Source of the DNA: Photobacterium toruni
GTDB lineage: Bacteria > Pseudomonadota > Gammaproteobacteria > Enterobacterales > Vibrionaceae
Length of the DNA: 64,000 nucleotides
Reading direction: 5' to 3'
NCBI RefSeq assembly: GCF_024529955.1
Contig: NZ_AP024854.1
Location: 1,736,001-1,800,000, forward strand
Every line of letters begins with the position of its first letter. The first letter of the stretch is position 1. The position numbers and the translations under genes were made by a program. Of this stretch, positions 19,261 through 27,817 are shown piece by piece. The notes beneath the pieces were generated by a model. The model made no database searches. It had not been told where the DNA came from and saw nothing but the letters and a program-made list of their open reading frames with translations.

Positions 19261-20631
19261 GTGCAAAACTACAGAAAAGAAACAGCACAATTACTCAAAC
19301 TTGCTATACCCGTTTTAATTGCTTCAGTTGCTCAAACATCAATGGGCTTTGTTGATACCGTAATGGCGGGTGGTGTAAGCGCAACAGATATGGCGGCGGT
19401 TGCTGTAGCAGCAAGTATTTGGCTACCCTCGATTTTATTCGGGGTAGGTTTACTTATGGCGATTGTTCCTATCGTTGCTCAACTTAGCGGCTCAGGTAAA
19501 AAGGATAAAATACCGTTTGAGATTCAAACAGCTTTTATTCTCGCAGTATTGATTTCCATTCCTACTATGTTGATTCTGTACAATGCGGGAATTTTAATCC
19601 ATTACATGGATGTCGAGCCAGTACTTGCTGAAAAGACCGTTGGCTATTTACATGCAGTATTATTCGCTGTACCTGCATTTTTATTTTTCCAAACCCTAAA
19701 AAGTTTCTCTGAAGGTTTATCGTTTACCATTCCTGGTATGGTGATTGGCTTTTTAGGACTTTTACTTAACATTCCGCTCAACTGGATTTTTGTTTACGGT
19801 AAATTTGGCATGCCTGCACTGGGTGGTGTTGGCTGTGGTATTGCAACCGCTATCGTGTATTGGTTCATGTTTTTTGCCATGCTTGCGTTTGTATTAATCA
19901 ATAAGCGTCTTAACAGTCTGCATGTCTTTAGCGTTCTTTATCGACCAAAATTTGCTGCAATTAGCCGCTTATTTAAGTTAGGCTTTCCTGTTGCTGCATC
20001 ATTATTTTTTGAGGTCTCTCTGTTTGCAGTTATTGCCTTACTGATCTCACCTCTTGGGCCAATGAAAGTCGCATCACACCAAATTGCGATGAATTTCTCA
20101 TCGTTAGTGTATATGTTACCAATGAGTATCGCAGCGGCAGTAAGTATTCGTGTTGGCCATAAGATGGGGCAAGAAGATATTATTGGCGCTAAAATTGCGA
20201 GTCATTGTGGACTATTTGTAGGTACATCATTAGCCTTTTGTACTGCGATTTTAACCGTAATTTTCCGTGAGCAAATTGCCTTACTTTATACAGATAACCC
20301 AGAAGTTATTGTGTTTGCAGGCCAATTACTGTTATTAGCGGCTATTTACCAATGTAGTGATGCGGTACAAGTTGTAGCCGCTGGTGCGCTACGTGGCTAT
20401 AAAGATATGCGTGCAATATTCTTTTGTACCTTTATCGCTTATTGGTTACTAGGATTACCGATTGGCTATATTTTAGGTATGACTGATTGGATTGTTAAAC
20501 CTATGGGACCTGAGGGTTTCTGGATTGGCTTTATTATTGGCTTAACATCTGCCGCAATCATGCTTGGAGCGCGTATGCATTGGGTACATAAACTCGATGA
20601 TCAGCGCCAAATTGAAATGTCATTACGCTAA
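19261..20631 (+). CDS. norM: MATE-family multidrug efflux pump NorM/MdtK
   Basis: The 456-residue protein has twelve membrane helices and is closely similar along its length to E. coli MdtK: MGFVDTVMAGG near the start, GVGCGIATAIVYW in the middle, and MGPEGFWIGFIIGLT near the end. NorM pumps export cationic drugs and dyes in exchange for Na+ or H+. The start is a GTG with GGAG nine bases upstream; family members begin with MQxY as here. It is divergently oriented from ribE as in E. coli, but separated from it by the sugar-transfer operon. A strong terminator follows. Confidence 0.93.
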   Translation: MQNYRKETAQLLKLAIPVLIASVAQTSMGFVDTVMAGGVSATDMAAVAVAASIWLPSILFGVGLLMAIVPIVAQLSGSGKKDKIPFEIQTAFILAVLISIPTMLILYNAGILIHYMDVEPVLAEKTVGYLHAVLFAVPAFLFFQTLKSFSEGLSFTIPGMVIGFLGLLLNIPLNWIFVYGKFGMPALGGVGCGIATAIVYWFMFFAMLAFVLINKRLNSLHVFSVLYRPKFAAISRLFKLGFPVAASLFFEVSLFAVIALLISPLGPMKVASHQIAMNFSSLVYMLPMSIAAAVSIRVGHKMGQEDIIGAKIASHCGLFVGTSLAFCTAILTVIFREQIALLYTDNPEVIVFAGQLLLLAAIYQCSDAVQVVAAGALRGYKDMRAIFFCTFIAYWLLGLPIGYILGMTDWIVKPMGPEGFWIGFIIGLTSAAIMLGARMHWVHKLDDQRQIEMSLR

Positions 20632-20650
20632 CAATCATTAATGCCTATTG

Positions 20651-20681
20651 AAAAAAGCGATCTTTGGATCGCTTTTTTTTT
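20651..20681 (+). terminator. Terminator of norM
   Basis: A 12-bp stem (AAAAAAGCGATC and its complement) with a TTTG loop ends in a run of nine T residues. Confidence 0.9.
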
Positions 20682-20737
20682 GTCTAAACTCGTAAGGTTG
20701 CATATCCTTAAATAATCACCCTCAACGTTAGAGTACG

Positions 20738-21799
20738 ATGAAATCATTATTATTTGTGTTGCTTTGTCTGCTACTGCTGCCGAGTTGCAAAGACAACACC
20801 ACCGAGACATTATTTAATACTTATCAACAGCGACTTACTAACGTATTAGATATCACCCCCATAGCGGTACCAGCACTGACTTTACCTTCCTACCCTGACA
20901 CTCGATCACTTAAACAACCGCTTGCAGATCTTCGAATGGGGTTATTAGACGCTTATGAGTTACGCCGATGTGGTTTATTTCAATTAATTGCTGAGCGTAA
21001 TTCAGTATTAGGCAAAGTACAAGATCAAACTCGACGGCTACGTTATGAACTTTTATTTTTAAAACAACTCAATCACTGTTTAGCGGTAATTAATAGCACC
21101 AGTGAATTACAATCTCAGCTCAATGACATTTATCAGCAAAAACAACAACAATTACCGCTAATGATATGGAATATGGTGTTTACAGGTAAAGAATGGCGTC
21201 AGCAATTTATACTAGGTCATCAATTATTAGAGTTACAACAATTTAGCGGCTATATCGAGACTGTTGCTGCAGTTAATTATTTAGATACATTAACAACCAC
21301 AATGACCGCACAGACTATATCGCAAGCATTAACAACACTCACTCCTAACTATATTGAACAACTGCTTTATCACCAACAGCAAATTCATACCACACAATAT
21401 CTCGGACAACTTTTTTATTCGATGGCGCAGATCACAGCGATGTTGAATACGATCACCATTCAACTTACTCAACATGAGAACAATATTATTTGCGGTAAAA
21501 ATATCAATCAACAACAGGCGCAATATTTACGTAATATTTTTTATAAATATTACGTACGTGATATTCAACCCTACCTGAGTAAGCTACAGTCTCAATATCA
21601 ACAATTACAACCGTATTTAGATAGTCTCTATACAACATTGATTCAACACCACGCTCAACCACCAGCAATAATGACATTATATGCTCGCTATTATTTTCAA
21701 GGTGAACTTCAACGTCAATTTCAACAAGCCACTATTGAGCATGTCCGTTATTGGCAACGATTATTTAAACGTTGTCAATTTCAAGTTGGACATCAATAA
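20738..21799 (+). CDS. DUF3080-family lipoprotein
   Basis: The 353-residue protein has a lipoprotein signal peptide with lipobox LPSC (Cys17). The rest is alpha-helical and rich in Gln and Leu, with many QQQ stretches. It resembles the DUF3080 lipoproteins that lie next to norM in Vibrionaceae (recalled, not searched). The function is unknown. The residue after the Cys is Lys, which does not signal inner-membrane retention, so outer-membrane sorting is likely (inference). The promoter must lie in the 106-base gap after norM. Confidence 0.78.
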   Translation: MKSLLFVLLCLLLLPSCKDNTTETLFNTYQQRLTNVLDITPIAVPALTLPSYPDTRSLKQPLADLRMGLLDAYELRRCGLFQLIAERNSVLGKVQDQTRRLRYELLFLKQLNHCLAVINSTSELQSQLNDIYQQKQQQLPLMIWNMVFTGKEWRQQFILGHQLLELQQFSGYIETVAAVNYLDTLTTTMTAQTISQALTTLTPNYIEQLLYHQQQIHTTQYLGQLFYSMAQITAMLNTITIQLTQHENNIICGKNINQQQAQYLRNIFYKYYVRDIQPYLSKLQSQYQQLQPYLDSLYTTLIQHHAQPPAIMTLYARYYFQGELQRQFQQATIEHVRYWQRLFKRCQFQVGHQ

Positions 21800-21892
21800 G
21801 TTGCTACCAACCTCAATTATCATTTTTGCTACTATGCGTTCATTTTGAGAATAGGTAAACTACACTACATTGTAGAGGTCAGGGAGATAAAA

Positions 21893-22153
21893 ATGAAAAA
21901 GCATAAAAATGAAGCAAAACTATTAAAAAAAGCCTTAGAACTAGGTTTCGCCTTTGCAAAAAAACAAGGATTTAATGATTTAGATCGCGGTGTCGGTTCA
22001 ACCGATCGCGTGGAATGTATTTATCGCTTATTAGTACAATGTAAACAGATAACACCATTGGCTGTCGATAAAGAAGATGGCGTTAATATGAAGCATAAAC
22101 TGGTATTGTGGATTATTCGTCTATTACCAGAAAATCACGAACTGCTTCAATAA
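21893..22153 (+). CDS. DUF5062-family small protein
   Basis: The 86-residue protein starts MKKHKNEAKLLKKAL and resembles a conserved Vibrionaceae family of unknown function (DUF5062, by memory). I chose the ATG at 21893 because GGGAG lies six bases upstream; an upstream in-frame TTG at 21845 would add 16 residues with no support. It is soluble and mainly helical. A hairpin (GCCACCAG/CTGGTGGC, 22166-22188) without a clear T run follows the stop. It is 93 bases downstream of the DUF3080 gene. Confidence 0.75.
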   Translation: MKKHKNEAKLLKKALELGFAFAKKQGFNDLDRGVGSTDRVECIYRLLVQCKQITPLAVDKEDGVNMKHKLVLWIIRLLPENHELLQ

Positions 22154-22339
22154 CTATTTTATATCGCCACCAGTATTTTGCTGGTGGCATCTATCGAAAA
22201 TAACATGCGCAATATCACATTCGTCTATTTAACCATCACCAAAATCAACCAAACTGGCTATTGTGCAAGCAAACGCACTGAATTCACTAAAAAAGTCTAT
22301 TTAAACACTTGCCTAGATGAAAGTGACTCGCTACTATGC

Positions 22340-22368
22340 TTGTCATTCACTGATTACGACTCAATAGT
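22340..22368 (+). promoter_or_regulatory. Possible promoter of the tRNA-Val array
   Basis: TTGTCA (22340-22345) is followed after 17 bases by AATAGT, about 16 bases before the first tRNA. The -10 match is imperfect. Confidence 0.4.
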
Positions 22369-22383
22369 AATTACGCTGAATTT

Positions 22384-22460
22384 GCTCGCTTAGCTCAGTT
22401 GGTTAGAGTACTTGCATGACATGCAAGGTGTCACTGGTTCGAGTCCAGTAGCGAGCACCA
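22384..22460 (+). tRNA. tRNA-Val(GAC), copy 1
   Basis: The 77-nt gene folds into a full cloverleaf: acceptor stem GCTCGCT/AGCGAGC, anticodon stem CTTGC/GCAAG with loop ATGACAT (anticodon GAC), T-loop GGTTCGAGTCC and encoded CCA end. It is the first of five tandem copies. Confidence 0.96.
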
Positions 22461-22505
22461 ATTTTAAAATAAATGGCTTAATAGCGATTTATAGCAGTAC
22501 AATTT

Positions 22506-22582
22506 GCTCGCTTAGCTCAGTTGGTTAGAGTACTTGCATGACATGCAAGGTGTCACTGGTTCGAGTCCAGTAGCGAGCACCA
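22506..22582 (+). tRNA. tRNA-Val(GAC), copy 2
   Basis: Identical in sequence to copy 1, with encoded CCA. The spacer from copy 1 is 45 bases. Confidence 0.96.
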
Positions 22583-22626
22583 TTTTAAAATAAATGGCTT
22601 AATAGCGATTTATAACAGTACAATTT

Positions 22627-22703
22627 GCTCGCTTAGCTCAGTTGGTTAGAGTACTTGCATGACATGCAAGGTGTCACTGGTTCGAGTCCAGTAGCGAGCA
22701 CCA
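22627..22703 (+). tRNA. tRNA-Val(GAC), copy 3
   Basis: Identical to the other copies. The spacer is 44 bases and nearly identical to the first one. Confidence 0.96.
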
Positions 22704-22747
22704 TTTTAGAATAAATGGCTTAATAGCGATTTATAATAGTACAATTT

Positions 22748-22824
22748 GCTCGCTTAGCTCAGTTGGTTAGAGTACTTGCATGACATGCAAGGTGTCACTG
22801 GTTCGAGTCCAGTAGCGAGCACCA
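22748..22824 (+). tRNA. tRNA-Val(GAC), copy 4
   Basis: Identical to the other copies, with a 44-base spacer that differs by about one or two bases from its neighbours. Confidence 0.96.
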
Positions 22825-22868
22825 TTTTAAAATAAATGGCTTAATAGCGATTTATAATAGTACAATTT

Positions 22869-22945
22869 GCTCGCTTAGCTCAGTTGGTTAGAGTACTTGC
22901 ATGACATGCAAGGTGTCACTGGTTCGAGTCCAGTAGCGAGCACCA
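22869..22945 (+). tRNA. tRNA-Val(GAC), copy 5
   Basis: Last copy of the array, identical to the rest. The following sequence is unlike the spacers and leads into a terminator. Confidence 0.96.
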
Positions 22946-22961
22946 TCTTTTAGATACAACC

Positions 22962-22987
22962 AAGCCTACTTTTTAGTAGGCTTTTTT
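22962..22987 (+). terminator. Terminator of the tRNA-Val array
   Basis: The stem AAGCCTACT/AGTAGGCTT with a short T-rich loop is followed by T residues, 16 bases after the CCA of copy 5. Confidence 0.88.
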
Positions 22988-23088
22988 GTATCTGGATCAT
23001 AACAATGTTAATCAATACCGTAGGATAGCGACAACCTATTCATAATTAGGTAATATTTATATCAATTATAATAATTGACGATATAACA

Positions 23089-23433
23089 ATGAAAATTACT
23101 GTTGATGGTGGTTCGTTTAAAGTATCAATTGATACCGAATTTGAAGGCTTACTGACTGAAGCAACTGCGGTTTTTGATGAAACATTAATCCAAGCTAAAT
23201 CAAACGACAAAGCTATTTTACGCTTTCTACAAATCATTCTTGAACACCGTGAAAGCGATGATGCGATTGGTTATGCTGTTCTCGGTTTACTTGGCTGGTA
23301 TAACGCCGCAATTAATCCAGTTACAGATAAAGACATTGAATTAAATTTACCTAAAATCGTTCCTCACCTGCTCAATCCTGCTGGCGATATCAATGCCACC
23401 AGCGGCAATGATAAAACGACATTTAAGCATTAA
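23089..23433 (+). CDS. Hypothetical protein
   Basis: The 114-residue protein has an N-terminal beta-like part (MKITVDGGSFKVSIDTEFEG) followed by helices (AILRFLQIILEH, GYAVLGLLGWYNAAI) and a polar tail. It has no signal peptide and no clear membrane helix. I do not recognise a family. The codon use and amino-acid composition look like those of its neighbours, and an ATG start is present, although the Shine-Dalgarno is weak. It converges on apbE across that gene's terminator. Confidence 0.6.
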   Translation: MKITVDGGSFKVSIDTEFEGLLTEATAVFDETLIQAKSNDKAILRFLQIILEHRESDDAIGYAVLGLLGWYNAAINPVTDKDIELNLPKIVPHLLNPAGDINATSGNDKTTFKH

Positions 23434-23461
23434 TAAAAATATCTGTAGCCATATAAAACAA

Positions 23462-23488
23462 ATAAAAAAGCCACTCATCAGAGTGGCT
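23462..23488 (-). terminator. Terminator of apbE
   Basis: On the minus strand the stem GCCACTC/GAGTGGC with a 4-nt loop ends in a T run, 32 bases after the apbE stop. Confidence 0.85.
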
Positions 23489-23519
23489 CATCAATTTCAG
23501 ATATGTATTTAAAATAAGT

Positions 23520-24581
23520 TTAGCTTAACGTAATACGCTTATAATTTTTCAGTGAATCACTCTCAGAGCTCTTAAACGTTTTACCTTCACTTTGAATAAA
23601 GTACACAGGTAAATCCTGTTCATTCGCAACCACTTTACCTTCAACAGGACCTAAACATAACATCGAAGTTGCCCATGCATCACCAACAACAGGATCATGA
23701 CCAAATACTGATGCTGATACTAAATTATGTGTAACAGGTGCACCGATTCTAGTATCTAAAATATGAGAGTAATCTTTTTCACCATCTTTAAAATTATGAT
23801 GATAGGTGCCTGACGTATTTAATGAAACACCATCTTCTGCATTAATATTAACGATAGTATAAGGACGAATACCATCTTTTAATGCTATTGGCTGCTCAAT
23901 CGCAACTCGCCACTTTTGCCCTTCCAGTTTACGGCCTTTAATTTTCATATCGCCGCCAAACTCAACTAAATAATTATTAACGCCATCAGCTTCTAAAATT
24001 TTACTTAACTGACTAATCGCATACCCTTCGCCCATTGAGGATAAATCCACTTGAACCTGAGGAATAGTTTTTCTGATCCGTAAGTTTACAGGGTCGATTT
24101 CAATCTTATCAATGCCAATATCTTTTTTAATTGCAGCAATTTGCTGAGCTGTAGGCACATTAAGCGTCTCTCCTTGAAAACCCCACAATTTATACAATGG
24201 TTGAATTGTCGGATCATAACAACCATGGCTATCTTTATTTAGTTTCTTCGCTAACGACAACATATAAATGAAATCTTTAGAAGCAGGCTGCCATTGCGTT
24301 GATGTACTGTGGTTAAACTCAGAAATATATGAGTCATTCCGATAGGTAGAATACTCTTTATCAATCGCTGCTAGCTTTTTATTAAATTGCTCTGTCACTT
24401 TAGCAACAGGTACATCCTGTTTTGACCAATATGTCACATGGTAAGTAGTACCTTCAGCAAAACCAGAGATTTTTTGTAACTTTGGCGCTTGGTTACAGCC
24501 AGACAATACAACAATAGCTGTTAACGATAACGCAGTAACATAGCTTCGCTTTAATAATAACTGTGGCGAACGAGTGAACAT
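23520..24581 (-). CDS. apbE: FAD:protein FMN transferase ApbE (lipoprotein)
   Basis: ApbE attaches FMN covalently to a Thr or Ser of target flavoproteins in the periplasm, such as NqrB/NqrC or RnfG. The 353-residue protein has a lipobox LSGC (Cys29), the FAEGTTYHVTYW start of the mature part, VEFGGDMKIKG, YSHILDTRIGAPV and GDAWATSMLCLG, which carries the Mg2+-binding acidic residue. Family members usually have HIxDPRTG; here Pro and Thr of that motif are changed (DTRIG). It is a single gene, divergent from an AbgT-family transporter, and no flavinylated target is in the window. Length is normal. Confidence 0.9.
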   Translation of the reverse strand: MFTRSPQLLLKRSYVTALSLTAIVVLSGCNQAPKLQKISGFAEGTTYHVTYWSKQDVPVAKVTEQFNKKLAAIDKEYSTYRNDSYISEFNHSTSTQWQPASKDFIYMLSLAKKLNKDSHGCYDPTIQPLYKLWGFQGETLNVPTAQQIAAIKKDIGIDKIEIDPVNLRIRKTIPQVQVDLSSMGEGYAISQLSKILEADGVNNYLVEFGGDMKIKGRKLEGQKWRVAIEQPIALKDGIRPYTIVNINAEDGVSLNTSGTYHHNFKDGEKDYSHILDTRIGAPVTHNLVSASVFGHDPVVGDAWATSMLCLGPVEGKVVANEQDLPVYFIQSEGKTFKSSESDSLKNYKRITLS

Positions 24582-24870
24582 AGAATGGCCTTACCTATCT
24601 AAACAATGAACGCAGTCTAACAATAGCGTAGCAATAACTCTAGATGGTAGTGGAATATAAATATACCTCATCAGCACAAAAAAAATAAACAAGCTCAATA
24701 TATCTCAACTAAATATAAGCACCAATAACTTGTTAATATTATGTTTTATTAATGTTCTCTTACTTGAAAATAGAAGCGTAAAAATGTGACTACAGAACTA
24801 TTTAATATTTAGTCAATTACATTTCATACACATAATATATTGCTTACTTAATATAAATAAGGATGTTTGT

Positions 24871-26415
24871 ATGACTACCAGTATTCACAAAGTACCACCA
24901 CAAAAACGTAACTGGCTTGATAGTATAGAAAATGTAGGAAATAAAATTCCAGATATAACGATGCTCTTTTTTTGTGCAACACTCTTTTGTATTGCACTCT
25001 CTATGGTTTTATCATGGTTCACTTTTGATTACATTCACCCTTTAACGAAAGAACCGATCCAGGTTATTAATTTACTCACACCAAATGAATTAATGGCTTT
25101 ATTTACGTCAATGACCAAAAATTTCATTAGTTTTCCTCCATTAGGGATTGTGATTGTTGCAACACTTGGGATTGGTATCGCGGAAGGATCAGGCTATATA
25201 TCTACTGCATTAAAAAAACTGTTATCTGTTGTTCCTCTTTCAATTGTTACTCCTTCAGTTATTTTTATTGGAATTTTAGCGCACGTTGCTTCTGATTCTG
25301 CCTATGTAATCTTAATGCCTGTTTCCGCTTATATTTTTTATAAAATGGGTAAGCACCCTTTGGCTGGTATCGCTGCAGGATTTGCAGGTCTTGCAGGAGG
25401 ATTTACAGCATCCTATACACCATCAATTATTGATCCAATTCTTGCCGGATTTACAGAGACTGGAGCAAGAGTCTTAGATCCAGAATACACAGTTAATGTA
25501 CTGTGTAATTATTTCTATTCATTTAGTTCAACATTTGCAGTAATTGGTTGTTGTTGGTATATCACTGACAAAATAGTTGAGCCTCGTTTAAGTAAATCTA
25601 TTCCTATTGATGTCGAACAAATTAATGATACCAATGAACAACCAACAATAAATGAACTAAAAGCATTCCGAATTGCAAATTACGCACTACTAGGTCTAAT
25701 TATTTTATTAGTTACATTAATGCTACCTGAAAACTCTTTATTTAGAGCATCTGATGGATCTCTAACAAGTCCACAAGCTCCCGCAATGCAAACAATAGTA
25801 CCGATGTTACTTATCTTTTTCGCATTACCTGGATTGGTTTACGGTTTTATCAGCAAAAAATTCACATCAACCAAAGACGTGACGAAATCAATGGAGACCA
25901 TTACAGCATCACTGATTTCATTTATTGTTTTTGCCTTTTTCTGTGCTCAATTCTTATATTGTTTTAGTACATCGAATATTGGCAGTCTTATTGCTTTATC
26001 TGGTGCAGAGGCATTAAAAGCGATTAACATGCCAGGAAAAATCACAATTTTAGGTATAATTATTCTCACCGCCTGTTTAAATTTAATTATTACATCAGCA
26101 TCATCTAAATGGGCAATACTCGCTCCCGTATTAGTACCAATGTTAATGGCTGTCGGCTTATCGCCTGAATTAACTCAAGCAGCATTTCGTATTTCAGATA
26201 GTGCGATCAACGTAAGCACACCAATGTATGCTTTTTATCCTCTTATTATTTCTTACATGCAGCGTTACTGTTCACAATCAGGCATAGGTACTCTTGTATC
26301 AATGATGGTGCCCTATTCCATTGGTTTATTAATTACATTAACGGCAATGTTATATCTTTTCTGGGGATTAGATATTCCACTAGGTTTCAATAGTGGTTAC
26401 ACCTATGGAAACTAA
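24871..26415 (+). CDS. AbgT-family transporter (p-aminobenzoyl-glutamate/antifolate type)
   Basis: The 514-residue protein has about eleven to thirteen membrane segments and AbgT-family signatures: the PDITMLFFCATL start, the LGIGIAEGSGYI and HVASDSAYVILMP segments, the AGFAGGF-like SYTPSIIDPILAG hairpin, and SASSKWAILAPVLVPM. Members import p-aminobenzoyl-glutamate or export sulfonamides. AAGGA lies seven bases before the ATG. Its end is 16 bases before the start of pepT, so the two form an operon; that pairing with a peptidase suggests it brings in a peptide-like substrate (inference). No abgAB genes are present. Confidence 0.86.
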   Translation: MTTSIHKVPPQKRNWLDSIENVGNKIPDITMLFFCATLFCIALSMVLSWFTFDYIHPLTKEPIQVINLLTPNELMALFTSMTKNFISFPPLGIVIVATLGIGIAEGSGYISTALKKLLSVVPLSIVTPSVIFIGILAHVASDSAYVILMPVSAYIFYKMGKHPLAGIAAGFAGLAGGFTASYTPSIIDPILAGFTETGARVLDPEYTVNVLCNYFYSFSSTFAVIGCCWYITDKIVEPRLSKSIPIDVEQINDTNEQPTINELKAFRIANYALLGLIILLVTLMLPENSLFRASDGSLTSPQAPAMQTIVPMLLIFFALPGLVYGFISKKFTSTKDVTKSMETITASLISFIVFAFFCAQFLYCFSTSNIGSLIALSGAEALKAINMPGKITILGIIILTACLNLIITSASSKWAILAPVLVPMLMAVGLSPELTQAAFRISDSAINVSTPMYAFYPLIISYMQRYCSQSGIGTLVSMMVPYSIGLLITLTAMLYLFWGLDIPLGFNSGYTYGN

Positions 26416-26431
26416 TAACAAAGGATTTATA

Positions 26432-27652
26432 ATGAATATTGAACAAATTTTATGTGACCGCTTTCAGCGTTATGTTGCAATAAGTAGCCAATCTGATGCT
26501 AATAACCAAGAATTACCTTCATCTTCAGGGCAGTATCAACTGGCACAGTTACTTCATGATGAACTCAAAAACTTGGGCTATAACAATATAACGTTACACC
26601 CTAACAGTATTTTAATTGCCCATTTGCCAGGAAATAAACCCAATACAAAGACATTGGGCTTTATCGCTCATTTAGACACTGTTGATGTCGGTTTAAGTCC
26701 AAATATTACCCCTCAATTACTCACTTATAATGGAGAACCTCTTTGTTTAAATGCTGACCAGCAAATTTATATCAGCGAACAAACCCACCCAGAATTAGCT
26801 AAATATCATCATCAAGATATTTTCTTCTCTGATGGTACAAGTGTATTAGGCGCTGATGATAAAGCAGCTATCGCGGTATTAATGACTTTAGCTGAGCAAT
26901 TAATAACAACAAAGACACCACATGGTGATATTTATTTAGCCTTTGTTCCTGATGAAGAAATTGGTTTACGTGGTGCAAAAGCATTGGATTTAAAAAACTT
27001 CCCAGTTGAGCATTGTTACACAATTGATTGTTGTGAACGTGGTGAAGTTATTTATGAAACCTTTAATGCAGGCAGCGCACAACTATCAATTACAGGTATA
27101 ACTGCACATCCAATGAGTGCTAAAAATGTATTGGTTAACCCTAACTTAATTGCTGCTGATTTTATATCAATGCTTAATGATATGGGTAAACCAGAACAAA
27201 CAGCAGAACGTGAAGGGTATTTTTGGGTAACTGATATTAATGGTAACCAAAATACTGCATCTGTATCTGTAGCGATACGTGATTTCGACCAAGAAAATTA
27301 TAATGCTCGAAAATCCTATCTAACAACACTTACTGCCTTTTTACGACATAAACACCCCAAAGCGGATATTAATATTACATTAACCGATGTTTATAATAAT
27401 ATTTCACAAGCGATGGGCAGTGACACTGAAGCGTTAACTCGATTATATCAAGCTCTCGAAAATACGAATATACCAGCAAAAACCATTGCTATGCGAGGTG
27501 GAACAGATGGCTCTGCACTTTCTGTAAAAGGATTATTTACTCCTAACTTTTTTACTGGCGCACATAACTTCCACAGCGCGTTTGAGTTCTTACCTATTCC
27601 CTCTTTTATTGATAGTTATCGAGTAGCAAAAGCATTAGTAGATATGGCTTAA
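26432..27652 (+). CDS. pepT: Peptidase T (tripeptide aminopeptidase)
   Basis: PepT is a cytoplasmic M20B dizinc metallopeptidase that releases the N-terminal residue from tripeptides. The 406-residue protein has the expected metal and catalytic motifs: AHLDTVD, GADDKAAIAV, PDEEIGLRGA, DCCERGEVIYETFNAG and a C-terminal FTGAHNFHSAFEF. I chose the ATG at 26432 because AAGGA lies six bases upstream and PepT starts with M-x-x-x-L/I-x-x-RF here; an in-frame start at 26393 overlaps the transporter gene. It is co-transcribed with the AbgT-family transporter, unlike the usual stand-alone pepT. Confidence 0.9.
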   Translation: MNIEQILCDRFQRYVAISSQSDANNQELPSSSGQYQLAQLLHDELKNLGYNNITLHPNSILIAHLPGNKPNTKTLGFIAHLDTVDVGLSPNITPQLLTYNGEPLCLNADQQIYISEQTHPELAKYHHQDIFFSDGTSVLGADDKAAIAVLMTLAEQLITTKTPHGDIYLAFVPDEEIGLRGAKALDLKNFPVEHCYTIDCCERGEVIYETFNAGSAQLSITGITAHPMSAKNVLVNPNLIAADFISMLNDMGKPEQTAEREGYFWVTDINGNQNTASVSVAIRDFDQENYNARKSYLTTLTAFLRHKHPKADINITLTDVYNNISQAMGSDTEALTRLYQALENTNIPAKTIAMRGGTDGSALSVKGLFTPNFFTGAHNFHSAFEFLPIPSFIDSYRVAKALVDMA

Positions 27653-27659
27653 TCACTCA

Positions 27660-27690
27660 AAAGCGGTATAAGTTTCTTATATCGCTTTTC
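27660..27690 (+). terminator. Terminator after pepT
   Basis: An imperfect 12-bp stem (AAGCGGTATAAG/CTTATATCGCTT) with a TTT loop is followed by TT. It lies 8 bases after the stop. Confidence 0.7.
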
Positions 27691-27750
27691 CACTTACGCT
27701 AACCTGTTGTATTAAATTTGTCTTTAAACCATCTTATTTCTACAGTAAAA

Positions 27751-27784
27751 CTGCCATATATTTGTCATCCCCCCCTGTTGTAAT
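27751..27784 (+). promoter_or_regulatory. Pho box and -10 element of the alkaline phosphatase gene
   Basis: Two CTGTCAT-like repeats, CTGCCAT (27751-27757) and TTGTCAT (27762-27768), are separated by ATAT. Each differs at one base from the PhoB consensus. A -10-like TGTAAT (27779-27784) starts 10 bases after the second repeat, the usual spacing for a PhoB-activated promoter. The gene's GTG start is 33 bases further. Confidence 0.78.
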
Positions 27785-27817
27785 TACGGAAAATTACCTG
27801 CATAACAAGGGCTAAAC

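Noticed and set aside
22178-22393. 71-codon frame before the tRNA-Val array
   Set aside because: No ribosome-binding site, no recognisable family, and it runs into the first tRNA gene.
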